Positions 1 through 8,088 of a stretch of DNA of 64,000 nucleotides are shown here, one piece after another; within the stretch, counting starts at the first letter, position 1, and the number at the start of each line of letters is the position of its first letter. The translations under genes were made by a program, and so were the position numbers. Origin of the DNA: Vagococcus silagei (GTDB lineage Bacteria > Bacillota > Bacilli > Lactobacillales > Vagococcaceae); NCBI RefSeq assembly GCF_004795745.1, contig NZ_SDGV01000016.1, positions 1-64,000 of the forward strand, in the 5' to 3' direction. A model generated the notes under the pieces. That model did not search any database. It was not told where the DNA came from and was given only the letters and a program-made list of their open reading frames with translations.

Positions 1-267
1 AGGTTCATCTTTTTTTATAATCGCAATATATTTTTCGTCTTGAATGTCCTCTGCTGCTGACTCTTTCTTTTCTATTTCCGTTTTTGTTTCTACTTTTTCA
101 GTTGTATTTTCAGTTTCCACTATTTTTGTTTCTGAGCTTGTGGTTGTTTCCTCACTAGGCATACTGGTATCAGTAGAATTTACTTCCTCTGCATATACAA
201 GAGGCGTACTAATTAAAGGCGCTACTAAACAAAGACTCAAATATCCTATTAAAAATTTTCTTTTCAT
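1..267 (-). CDS. Secreted or surface protein, N-terminal part only
   Basis: The reading frame opens at an ATG at 267 behind GGAGAG and runs off the left edge, so only 89 residues are visible. The first ~26 residues form a signal peptide: MKRKF, then a hydrophobic stretch, then VYA-EE as a likely cleavage site. A Ser/Thr/Glu-rich low-complexity linker follows (about residues 28-72), and then YIAIIKKDEP, which looks like the start of a folded repeat of the SH3/GW wall-binding kind. That layout is common in exported autolysins and wall-anchored proteins of Lactobacillales. The catalytic part lies outside the window, so no function can be assigned. Confidence 0.75.
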   Translation of the reverse strand, partial: MKRKFLIGYLSLCLVAPLISTPLVYAEEVNSTDTSMPSEETTTSSETKIVETENTTEKVETKTEIEKKESAAEDIQDEKYIAIIKKDEP

Positions 268-281
268 CGTATTTTACTCTC

Positions 282-941
282 CTAATCATCTTTCGACTGA
301 ATCACACAAAGTTCCCCTGTTTCAAATGAAAATCGAGTTGTTTCCCCAATAAACTCATTACTAGCCCACGACATTGGTAATGCCGTTTGATACTTATCTA
401 GTTGATATTTCGCATCATACAATGATAACCCCGTCACTGCTGTTAAACATACAAATGCTAAATACTTTTTGTCTGGTTCCTTCACAATTGTATAGGTTCC
501 TGGTTCAAAATAACGAATACTATTTTGTCTATCTTTAAGAACAATTCTAGATTTAAAAAGCTGTAGTTGATCACGAAACGGCAACCACAAATTAGCCAGA
601 AAATGATCCATTCTTCCGCCGGTTACACCTATCAAAAGATATTCTTCCGCTTTCGGAAAAGTTTCCACTGCTTTTAAAAGGCCTAATTCTGTATCAGTGG
701 CATTTTTTTCGGCTGGAAAAGGTTCCAGTTTACCAATTTGATCAGCAATATGTTTTTTTTCAATTTCATCAACTGAATCAAAATCACCTACTCCAAAAGT
801 AAATTTGATTCCGGCCTGCAGCCCATTCAAACACCCTCGATCCACTCCGACCCAAGCAACACTTGAATCATCTTGATACTCACTCAAATCAGGCCATAAT
901 TCAATCGGTCCTCCAGCAACGATGACAACTTTTTTAATCAT
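282..941 (-). CDS. thiN: Thiamine pyrophosphokinase
   Basis: This 219-residue cytoplasmic enzyme should transfer pyrophosphate from ATP to thiamine to make thiamine diphosphate. Visible family features are the N-terminal VAGGP turn, GVGDFDS near residue 50, the acidic NATDTELGL motif near residue 80 and TGGRMDHFLANL near residue 106, which are hallmarks of the TPK catalytic domain. The length fits bacterial ThiN. Its start overlaps the rpe stop by a few bases, so it is probably translated with rpe as the last gene of the prkC-rsgA-rpe-thiN run typical of Firmicutes. Confidence 0.93.
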   Translation of the reverse strand: MIKKVVIVAGGPIELWPDLSEYQDDSSVAWVGVDRGCLNGLQAGIKFTFGVGDFDSVDEIEKKHIADQIGKLEPFPAEKNATDTELGLLKAVETFPKAEEYLLIGVTGGRMDHFLANLWLPFRDQLQLFKSRIVLKDRQNSIRYFEPGTYTIVKEPDKKYLAFVCLTAVTGLSLYDAKYQLDKYQTALPMSWASNEFIGETTRFSFETGELCVIQSKDD

Positions 942-1593
942 TGATAGCTGCAGCTTTCACCTTAGCAATTCTTTCTGCAACATTATCCGAATTATAAACA
1001 TATGATCCTGCAACCAATACATCAGCGCCAGCTGCAACACAAAGTTTGGCTGTTTGATCATCAACACCGCCGTCAATTTCGATTTCAAATGCATAATCAT
1101 TCTTATTACGTAGCTCAACCAATTGTTCAACTTTATCTAAACAGCTGGTAATAAATTTTTGACCACCAAAGCCTGGATTTACAGTCATAATCAACACTAA
1201 ATCAGCTAGTTCTAATACCGATTCAATGGCACTCACTGGCGTACCAGGATTGATTACGATTCCTGCCTTAACACCTGCTTGTTTAATCATTTGCATCGCA
1301 CGATGAATATGAGGTGTGCTTTCAGCATGGACTGTAATAATATCTGAACCTGCATCTGCAAAGTCTCCAATAAAACGTTCTGGATCAATCATCATTAAAT
1401 GCACATCTAACGTTAAGTCTGTTACAGGACGAATCGCTGCAACCATACTTGGTCCAAATGTCACATTCGGTACGAATTGACCATCCATAACATCCACATG
1501 AATGTAATCAGCGCCATGTTTTTCTACTAACTTAATATCTCTTTCTAAATTTGCGAAATCCGCACTTAAAATTGAAGGTGCTACTTTTACCAT
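934..1593 (-). CDS. rpe: Ribulose-phosphate 3-epimerase
   Basis: The 219-residue TIM-barrel epimerase interconverts ribulose 5-phosphate and xylulose 5-phosphate in the pentose phosphate pathway. The APSILSADF start, HVDVMDGQFVPN (metal-binding His and Asp), HLMM, MTVNPGFGGQ and EIDGG motifs are all present. The frame is open further upstream into rsgA, but the ATG at 1593 is preferred: GAGG lies 8 nt upstream, the protein then starts MVKVAPS as in the family, and the overlap with rsgA is avoided. An ATG at 1599 is the alternative but sits too close to the ribosome binding site. Confidence 0.95.
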   Translation of the reverse strand: MVKVAPSILSADFANLERDIKLVEKHGADYIHVDVMDGQFVPNVTFGPSMVAAIRPVTDLTLDVHLMMIDPERFIGDFADAGSDIITVHAESTPHIHRAMQMIKQAGVKAGIVINPGTPVSAIESVLELADLVLIMTVNPGFGGQKFITSCLDKVEQLVELRNKNDYAFEIEIDGGVDDQTAKLCVAAGADVLVAGSYVYNSDNVAERIAKVKAAAIND

Positions 1594-1603
1594 TATCATT
1601 ACC

Positions 1604-2488
1604 TCACTTGTTTTTTTTATATATTGGTTTACGATTTGTAATTTCATTTCTAAATTGAAGATAATCTTCATATCGTTCTTTTGATATTTCACCAGTTTCC
1701 ACAAGATACTTCACTTCACAATGAGGCTCATTATGATGCTGACATTCTCTAAACTTACAATTAGTAGAAGCTGCAACAAATTCTGGAAACTGTTTAGGTA
1801 GTTCTTCGAGTGTCATCTCCAAAAAATCAATCGAACTGAATCCTGGTGTATCTGCCACTAAACCAGATGAAATATTCAATAGCTCAACATGTCTCGTCGT
1901 ATGCTTACCACGACCTAAAGCATTTGAAATCTCACCAACCTTTAATTCTAAATCAGGAGAAAGCCGATTTAATAACGTTGATTTTCCTGCGCCCGATTGC
2001 CCCATAAATACGGTCAATTGATTAGCAAAATGTTTCAATAAGCCTGCATCTCCCTCAACATCAGAAAAATAAACTGGATATCCAATTTTTTCATAATAAG
2101 CACGAATTGTTTTCATTGCTTGTATTTCATCATCTGAAGCTAAATCTAATTTTGTAATATAAATGACTGGATCAATGCTTTTATATTCTAATGTAACTAA
2201 AAAACGATCTAGTAAATTCTGCGAAAAATCAGGCTCCACACAGCTTGTAACAACCACACCTACATCTATATTTGCTACCGCAGGACGCACTAATTCATTT
2301 TTTCGTTCCAAAATTTCAAGTACATAGCCATCTGTTAGATTTGTACTTTCAAATTCAACAAAATCACCTACTAAAGGTGTGATTTTACGATTTCTAAAAT
2401 TACCTCGTGCTCTTGTTTGATAAACGTGACCATCATAAGCAATATAATAAAATCCACTTAATGCTTTTATAATTTGTCCTTGCGACAT
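1604..2488 (-). CDS. rsgA: Small ribosomal subunit biogenesis GTPase RsgA
   Basis: This 294-residue circularly permuted GTPase assists late 30S maturation. An OB-fold occupies roughly residues 1-65. The G motifs then come in permuted order: TKLD (G4), GQSGAGKST (G1), the HTTRH switch and DTPGFSS (G3). A C-terminal zinc-binding cluster follows (CKFRECQHHNEPHCEVK), with the Cys-His-Cys spacing of the family. It sits between prkC and rpe, the usual Firmicute position. A terminator separates it from prkC, and a weak -10-like TACAAT lies at 2524-2529, so it may have its own promoter. Confidence 0.95.
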   Translation of the reverse strand: MSQGQIIKALSGFYYIAYDGHVYQTRARGNFRNRKITPLVGDFVEFESTNLTDGYVLEILERKNELVRPAVANIDVGVVVTSCVEPDFSQNLLDRFLVTLEYKSIDPVIYITKLDLASDDEIQAMKTIRAYYEKIGYPVYFSDVEGDAGLLKHFANQLTVFMGQSGAGKSTLLNRLSPDLELKVGEISNALGRGKHTTRHVELLNISSGLVADTPGFSSIDFLEMTLEELPKQFPEFVAASTNCKFRECQHHNEPHCEVKYLVETGEISKERYEDYLQFRNEITNRKPIYKKNK

Positions 2489-2582
2489 TTACTTCCTCCT
2501 TCACTTGTATAATAACTGTTCTAATTGTACCATATTTTTCGTTAAACCGACTTATCGATTAGAAAAGACTCGTCTTTAACTC

Positions 2583-2636
2583 AAAAAAAAGATAGTCATG
2601 AACAACCGAAATATTTTCGTTTGTTCTTAACTATCT
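2583..2636 (-). terminator. Intrinsic terminator after prkC
   Basis: On the minus strand an imperfect ~15-bp stem (arms at 2590-2604 and 2621-2636, ends AGATAGT/ACTATCT) is followed by eight U residues. It lies just beyond the prkC stop codon and should separate stp-prkC from rsgA-rpe-thiN, at least partly. Confidence 0.8.
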
Positions 2637-2644
2637 CTGTCTCT

Positions 2645-4495
2645 TTATTTTCGACTTTCGCCATCATTCTTATTGTCTTGCGTTTTTGAATGTTGTGTTG
2701 AATCATCTGGACTTTCACTTGAGGTTGTCGTTTCAGATGTTTCTTCTGAAGGTGTTGAGCTAGAGCTCGAACTACTTGATGGTAACGTACTAGGGTCTTT
2801 TCCTGCAGACAATACTACAGTTACTTCGGCACCCTTCGCTACTTCTGAACCACCACTTGGAATCGTATAAATAACCTGTCCTGCTGGAACGTTATTATTG
2901 TATTCCGAACTTCCTTCACGATAAACTAAATTCACACTATCAAGATAACTCATAGCACGATTTCTTGAGTAACCATACATATTTTCTAAACGAAATGCCT
3001 TCGCACCTTTACTAACAATTAAAGTAACTTTTGTTTCTTCTGGAACTACTTTACGGCCAGACTTAGGTGTTTGCTTAATCACGCGATTCTCAGCTACACT
3101 ATCGGAATTTTGTTTAACCATTTCGATATTTTCATCTTTAAAGCCTTTACTCAACAAATCATCTTTTGCATCTGTGACCTCTTCATCTGTGTAATCCTTC
3201 ATTGAAATTGATTTTTCACCAGAACTCACATATATTTTAATACCACTCTTAGATTTCACTTTTGTGCCAATTGGAGGTGATGTTTTTACAACTTTACCTT
3301 TTTCAATTGTATCATCAGCAATTTCTTCAGTACCATTAACTTTTATTTTCTTTTCATTTAACACAAGTGTCGCTTCTTCAACTGTTTTTCCTTTGATGTC
3401 AGGAATTACAGCATCGCCTTTTCGCATCCCTAATGCAAAGAGTGAACCTGCAACCGCTAAAACTAAAAAGATTCCAATCGCAACAAATTTTTTCCATTTT
3501 TTACGAGGCTTCTTTTCTTCATAATCATCATCGTCATCATCATCAAAATCTGGTTGTTTTACAGCAGCTTGAACTGTTTCTGGCTGATAATCCTCTTCAT
3601 TAATTGGTGTTAAACGAATCGTCTCATCCGTCATTACCGTTGGCTCAAATACTGGTTCATTCGCTCTTGCTGGATCTAAGACTGTTCTCAAATCAGCATA
3701 CATCTCATCAATTGACTGATAGCGATCCGCTACTTCTTTAGCAGTTGCATGTAAAACAACATTTTCCAGAGCTTGCGGAATTTCGGGGTTGAATCGTCTG
3801 ACAGATGGCATATCATTTTGGAAATGCTTCAAAGCAATTGATACTGCTGATTCACCCTCAAAAGGAACCGAGCCTGTTAATAATTCATATAGAATAATTC
3901 CTAATGCATAGATGTCAGATTGTCGTGTGGCCATCCCTCCACGGGCTTGTTCTGGCGATAAATAATGAACCGAGCCAAGCAAGGTATTAGTTTGTGTAAT
4001 TGACGTTTCCGACAACGCAATCGCAATTCCAAAATCGGTAATTTTAGCTGTTCCGTCTTGATCAACTAAAATATTTTGCGGTTTCAAATCACGGTGAATG
4101 ATTTGATGTTGATGGGCCACTGAAATTGCTGATAAAATTTGTTCCATCAAATCAACAACTGTTAATAAAGGAATTGGTGAATTATCACGAATATATTTCT
4201 TTAAATCAGTCCCTTTAACATATTCCATTACAATATACTGCATCCCATTTTCTTCACCAACATCATAAACACTTACAATATTTGGGTGGACCATTTCGGT
4301 CGCAGCTAAAGCTTCTCTTTGGAAGCGACGAATCGCATCTTGATCATCTTGGAAGTCAAACCGCAATACTTTAATGGCAACTTCACGATTTAAAATCAAG
4401 TCAAGCGCTAAATAAACATTGGCCATCCCACCGTTACCGATGTTTCCAATAATCTCATAGCGTTCGCCGATTTTATTTCCGATCACTATCATCAA
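2645..4495 (-). CDS. prkC: Serine/threonine protein kinase with PASTA repeats
   Basis: This 616-residue single-pass membrane kinase senses cell-wall fragments and controls growth and cell-wall stress responses. The Hanks-type kinase domain fills about residues 8-275, with GNGGMANVY (glycine loop), AIKVL (Lys), HRDLKPQN (catalytic loop) and DFG. A juxtamembrane segment rich in Asp and Lys precedes one transmembrane helix at about 340-358. Three PASTA repeats follow outside the cell, and then a Ser/Thr-rich tail. It overlaps stp by 23 bp, so kinase and phosphatase are translationally coupled. A GTG a few codons in (VIGNKIG) is an alternative start. Confidence 0.95.
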   Translation of the reverse strand: MMIVIGNKIGERYEIIGNIGNGGMANVYLALDLILNREVAIKVLRFDFQDDQDAIRRFQREALAATEMVHPNIVSVYDVGEENGMQYIVMEYVKGTDLKKYIRDNSPIPLLTVVDLMEQILSAISVAHQHQIIHRDLKPQNILVDQDGTAKITDFGIAIALSETSITQTNTLLGSVHYLSPEQARGGMATRQSDIYALGIILYELLTGSVPFEGESAVSIALKHFQNDMPSVRRFNPEIPQALENVVLHATAKEVADRYQSIDEMYADLRTVLDPARANEPVFEPTVMTDETIRLTPINEEDYQPETVQAAVKQPDFDDDDDDDYEEKKPRKKWKKFVAIGIFLVLAVAGSLFALGMRKGDAVIPDIKGKTVEEATLVLNEKKIKVNGTEEIADDTIEKGKVVKTSPPIGTKVKSKSGIKIYVSSGEKSISMKDYTDEEVTDAKDDLLSKGFKDENIEMVKQNSDSVAENRVIKQTPKSGRKVVPEETKVTLIVSKGAKAFRLENMYGYSRNRAMSYLDSVNLVYREGSSEYNNNVPAGQVIYTIPSGGSEVAKGAEVTVVLSAGKDPSTLPSSSSSSSSTPSEETSETTTSSESPDDSTQHSKTQDNKNDGESRK

Positions 4496-5243
4496 CTGTC
4501 TCCTCCTTTTTATGATTTTTTGGTTTCATTAACAAAACAGTAATATTGTCAGTTCCACCGGCATCATTTGCGTCATCAATCAATTGTGCAACTTTATCAC
4601 TCAACGTTCTTTCTTGTTTAACAATGTCAAAAATATGTTTATCTGACAACATATTTGTTAAACCATCAGAACACAGTAAAACATAATCTTGTAAACTAAA
4701 ATTAATAATAGACTGATCCGCTTTTACTTCCCCTGGTACGCCAACCGAACGAATCAAGATATTCTTCTTAGGATGCTTTTCAGCCATTTCTGAAGTTATT
4801 TCACCTGTTTTAACCAGCTCATTTACTAACGAATGATCATCTGTTAATTGTGTGATCTTATCTTCTTGAATTAAATAAGCGCGACTATCACCTATATGAG
4901 CAAGTAACATTCTTCCTTTCAATGGTACTGCTGCAACAAGTGTTGTGCCCATACCATACATATCTGGATTATTATTACCTTCTTCGTAAATAACGTCGTT
5001 TTCTTCTTGTATATTTTCGCTTAACCAATTAGATATTTCTCTCAAATCATCCAAAGATGTTTCTTGCCAAACTTCTCCGATTCCAGATACAGCAAGTTGA
5101 CTCGCCCGATCACCCGCAAGGTGTCCACCCATTCCATCTGCAACGAGCGCCAAGGTGATTCCCATTTTATTTTTAAAAACACCGACAGTGTCTTGATTAT
5201 TCTTTCGTTTTCTTCCAACATTTGTCTGAAACTCAATTTGCAT
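4473..5243 (-). CDS. stp: PP2C-family Ser/Thr protein phosphatase
   Basis: The 256-residue PPM/PP2C phosphatase reverses PrkC phosphorylation. Metal-binding signatures are visible: RKNNQD near the N-terminus, VADGMGGH, the GDSRAY turn, LCSDGLTN, and GGTDNITV near the C-terminus. The start ATG has GGGAG 9 nt upstream. It lies between rsmB and prkC in the standard Firmicute order and overlaps prkC. Confidence 0.95.
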   Translation of the reverse strand: MQIEFQTNVGRKRKNNQDTVGVFKNKMGITLALVADGMGGHLAGDRASQLAVSGIGEVWQETSLDDLREISNWLSENIQEENDVIYEEGNNNPDMYGMGTTLVAAVPLKGRMLLAHIGDSRAYLIQEDKITQLTDDHSLVNELVKTGEITSEMAEKHPKKNILIRSVGVPGEVKADQSIINFSLQDYVLLCSDGLTNMLSDKHIFDIVKQERTLSDKVAQLIDDANDAGGTDNITVLLMKPKNHKKEETVDDSDRK

Positions 5244-5264
5244 TGGTTACACTCCCTTACACTT

Positions 5265-6653
5265 CTATTGAGGTTTTCTTCTTAGGCAACTGATAAAAAA
5301 TCCATCTGTATGATAATGATGCGGATAAATCTGTAACATTTTATCTTGGTAACTTTTACTTAAATGAGTGACTCCTTTAATATCCATCAGTTCAAATTCA
5401 GGGTGTCTCTCTAAAAATAGACGCATCACTTCTTGGTTTTCTTCAGGCATAATTGTACATGTACTATACGCTATTATACCCCATTCTTTAACTTTTTTCG
5501 CAACACTTTCTAATATTTCTAGTTGAATTTTTTGTAAATTCATAAAATCTTCTGGTTTTTTCTGATATTTGATGTCTGGTTTCCGACGTAGTAAACCTAA
5601 ACCAGAGCAAGGTGCATCAACCAAAATCCGATCAAAAGTTTCATCTGGATACACCTCATCAACTTTTCTAGCATCCAATGCTCGAGCCGTTACAACGTCT
5701 TCCACATGTAATCGACGTGCATTATCATTAATTAATTTAATCTTTTTATCATGAATATCCAATGCCACTACTTCGCCACCTTTTGAGGACTCTAAAAAAG
5801 TAGCAATATGGGTTGTTTTACCCCCTGGGGCTGCACAAGCATCAAGGACACGACTATCTGGTTTAATTTGCATACTTGGCGCTACTAACATGGAACTTTC
5901 ATCTTGAATTGTCATTTGTCCCGCTTTAAAAAGCGATGTGCCTGCTAAAAATCCTTTATCAGCGACGACACCAAAACGCGACACTTCACTTGATACAACT
6001 TCAATACCTTCATCATTAATATCTGCCAAAGCTTTTTCAAGTGAGACAAAACGAGTATCAATACGACCACTCACCCTACTCGGAATTAAGAGTGAATGCC
6101 CCAGTGCTGAGGTTTCTTCGATCCCTATTTGTTGAACTAAGCGCTGAACTAACCATAACGGTAAACTTACTTCAATTGAAAGGCGTTCTTCTACGTCTTT
6201 AATCTCAGTAAGTTCTGGTACGCCAGTTCTTTGAATATTTCGTAGTACACCATTTACAAATTTACCAATCCCAGCATTACCTTTTGTTTTAGCAATCTCA
6301 ACCGCATCATTTAAAATACTATAGGCTGGTACTTTATCCAGAAATTCAAGCTGATAGATTGATAGCAGCAATAACTCTTTAACCCACGCATCAATTTTTT
6401 TAGCATCTTTAATAAAAGGTGCTAAATAATACTCCAAGGTCAAACGACGACTGATTGTACCGTAGACGATTTCAGTCATCAAGCCTGCATCTTGCGAGCT
6501 TAAACGATGCTTTTTAATAGCATCTGCAACTAAAACATTAGAATAACCTTGTTGACTTGCAACTTTTATTAACAATTCCAATGCTACAAAACGAGGTGTT
6601 TGCTGAATTGTTTGTGGTTTGTTTTTCACTTTTTTATCTTTTTTCTTACCCAA
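5265..6653 (-). CDS. rsmB: 16S rRNA (cytosine-967-C5)-methyltransferase
   Basis: The 462-residue enzyme methylates C967 of 16S rRNA with S-adenosylmethionine. An N-terminal NusB-like helical domain (about residues 20-150) precedes a Rossmann methyltransferase domain with DACAAPGGKTTH (SAM site), DAPCSGLG and the catalytic YSTCTI cysteine. The start is a TTG at 6653: AGGAG lies 6 nt upstream and the lysine-rich MGKKKDKK start follows. It overlaps fmt by 8 bp. Confidence 0.94.
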   Translation of the reverse strand: MGKKKDKKVKNKPQTIQQTPRFVALELLIKVASQQGYSNVLVADAIKKHRLSSQDAGLMTEIVYGTISRRLTLEYYLAPFIKDAKKIDAWVKELLLLSIYQLEFLDKVPAYSILNDAVEIAKTKGNAGIGKFVNGVLRNIQRTGVPELTEIKDVEERLSIEVSLPLWLVQRLVQQIGIEETSALGHSLLIPSRVSGRIDTRFVSLEKALADINDEGIEVVSSEVSRFGVVADKGFLAGTSLFKAGQMTIQDESSMLVAPSMQIKPDSRVLDACAAPGGKTTHIATFLESSKGGEVVALDIHDKKIKLINDNARRLHVEDVVTARALDARKVDEVYPDETFDRILVDAPCSGLGLLRRKPDIKYQKKPEDFMNLQKIQLEILESVAKKVKEWGIIAYSTCTIMPEENQEVMRLFLERHPEFELMDIKGVTHLSKSYQDKMLQIYPHHYHTDGFFISCLRRKPQ

Positions 6654-7587
6654 GATGATCTCCTATTTCTAGATGTCGACCGACACCATTTAAGAATTCT
6701 GCAGCAGTCAATTTGCCTTTGCCAGCTGGTTGCAACTGCTTAATAGTCAAAACAGTACCCTCGCCGCAAGCAATTTTTAAATCTTTTTTATTTCGATCAG
6801 TAATCGTACCTGGAGTTGCTGTTGTCTTTTCTTCTGACACTGCAACCTCCCATAATTTCCAACGAACATCTGCACATTTTGTATAGGCAACAGGCCAAGG
6901 GCAAAGTCCACGAACTTTACAATGAATCTGAGTTGCCGTTTTTGACCAATCGATTTGTTCTTCTTCACGCGAAATAGTCGGCGAATAGGTCACTAATTCA
7001 GGATTCTGTGGAATTGACTCAATTTCACCAGCAATCAGTTTAGGCAATGTTTCAAGTAAAAGATCACGCCCCACAAGACTTAATTTTTCAAACATTGTCC
7101 CAACATTATCAGCATCTTCAATTTGAATGGCTTTTTGCGCTAAAATATCACCCGCATCCATCTCTTTGACCATTTCCATAATGGTCACGCCTGATTCTTG
7201 GTCACCATTCATAACAGCATAATGAACTGGTGCCCCACCACGATATTTCGGTAATAATGATGCGTGGACATTAATCGCACCCAATCGCGGAGCCTCTAAT
7301 AAGGTTGTCGGTAAAAACTGGCCAAAGGCTGCTGTAACAATCAAGTCTGGTTCCAGCGCGATAATTTCCGCCATTTCACTAGAGCCTGCTATTTTTTCAG
7401 GTTGTAACACTGGTAAATTCAAGCGAACAGCAGCTTCTTTAACTGGTGGAGGTGTTAGTATTTTTTTACGGCCTACTGGTCGATCAGGTTGTGTGACCAC
7501 AGCTAACACTTCGTAATTCGCACTCACTAAACTTTCTAAAATTGGAACTGAAAATGCTGGTGTTCCCATAAAAACAATTTTAATCAT
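6646..7587 (-). CDS. fmt: Methionyl-tRNA formyltransferase
   Basis: The 313-residue enzyme formylates initiator Met-tRNA using 10-formyltetrahydrofolate. FMGTPAFSVP at the N-terminus, the catalytic INVHASLLPKYRGGAP segment and the C-terminal OB-like domain (FLNGVGRHLEIGD) are all present, and the length is typical. It follows def by one base and overlaps rsmB, so formylation and deformylation genes share an operon as in most Firmicutes. Confidence 0.95.
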   Translation of the reverse strand: MIKIVFMGTPAFSVPILESLVSANYEVLAVVTQPDRPVGRKKILTPPPVKEAAVRLNLPVLQPEKIAGSSEMAEIIALEPDLIVTAAFGQFLPTTLLEAPRLGAINVHASLLPKYRGGAPVHYAVMNGDQESGVTIMEMVKEMDAGDILAQKAIQIEDADNVGTMFEKLSLVGRDLLLETLPKLIAGEIESIPQNPELVTYSPTISREEEQIDWSKTATQIHCKVRGLCPWPVAYTKCADVRWKLWEVAVSEEKTTATPGTITDRNKKDLKIACGEGTVLTIKQLQPAGKGKLTAAEFLNGVGRHLEIGDHLG

Positions 7588-7588
7588 T

Positions 7589-8074
7589 TTATTCTTCCTC
7601 TCCTAGCCTTTCAAATTCTTCTTCACTTACTTGTTCAATGAATTTATCGGTAAAAATCAAACCATCTAAATGATCGATTTCATGTTGCATAATGCGAGCT
7701 AAATCATCCGTAACATCAACTTCTATTTCATAACCATCACGGTCAACATAGCGAACCGTCACCTCTGCCGCTCTTTCTACGGTCCCATAAACACCTGGAA
7801 AACTTAAGCATCCTTCAACTTCTAGCGTTGTTGTCTTTGATTTAGAAATGATTTTTGGATTTAACATCTCAAAAAGGCCTGTTTCATCATCCATTTTAAC
7901 AACTGCCATTCTGATTGATTCACCAAGCTGATTTGCTGCTAAGCCAACGCCATTCTCACTTTCCATAATGACTAGCATCTCATCAAGAAGTGATAAAACA
8001 TCCTTAGATAAGCGTGTGACAGGCCGTGTTGGTATTGTTAAACATTCGTGAGGGTAATGAACTATTTTACGCAT
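7589..8074 (-). CDS. def: Peptide deformylase
   Basis: The 161-residue metalloenzyme removes the N-formyl group from nascent proteins. The three PDF motifs are intact: GVGLAANQLG, EGCLSFPG (metal-binding Cys) and QHEIDHLDG (two metal-binding His and the catalytic Glu). Its length is that of a type 1 deformylase rather than the longer Gram-positive type 2, so the genome may encode a second one elsewhere. GGAGA lies 5 nt before the ATG. Confidence 0.94.
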   Translation of the reverse strand: MRKIVHYPHECLTIPTRPVTRLSKDVLSLLDEMLVIMESENGVGLAANQLGESIRMAVVKMDDETGLFEMLNPKIISKSKTTTLEVEGCLSFPGVYGTVERAAEVTVRYVDRDGYEIEVDVTDDLARIMQHEIDHLDGLIFTDKFIEQVSEEEFERLGEEE

Positions 8075-8088
8075 TTAAATCTCCATTT

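Noticed and set aside
2673-3524. Plus-strand open frames inside prkC
   Set aside because: Antisense shadows of the Ser/Thr-rich tail and PASTA region.
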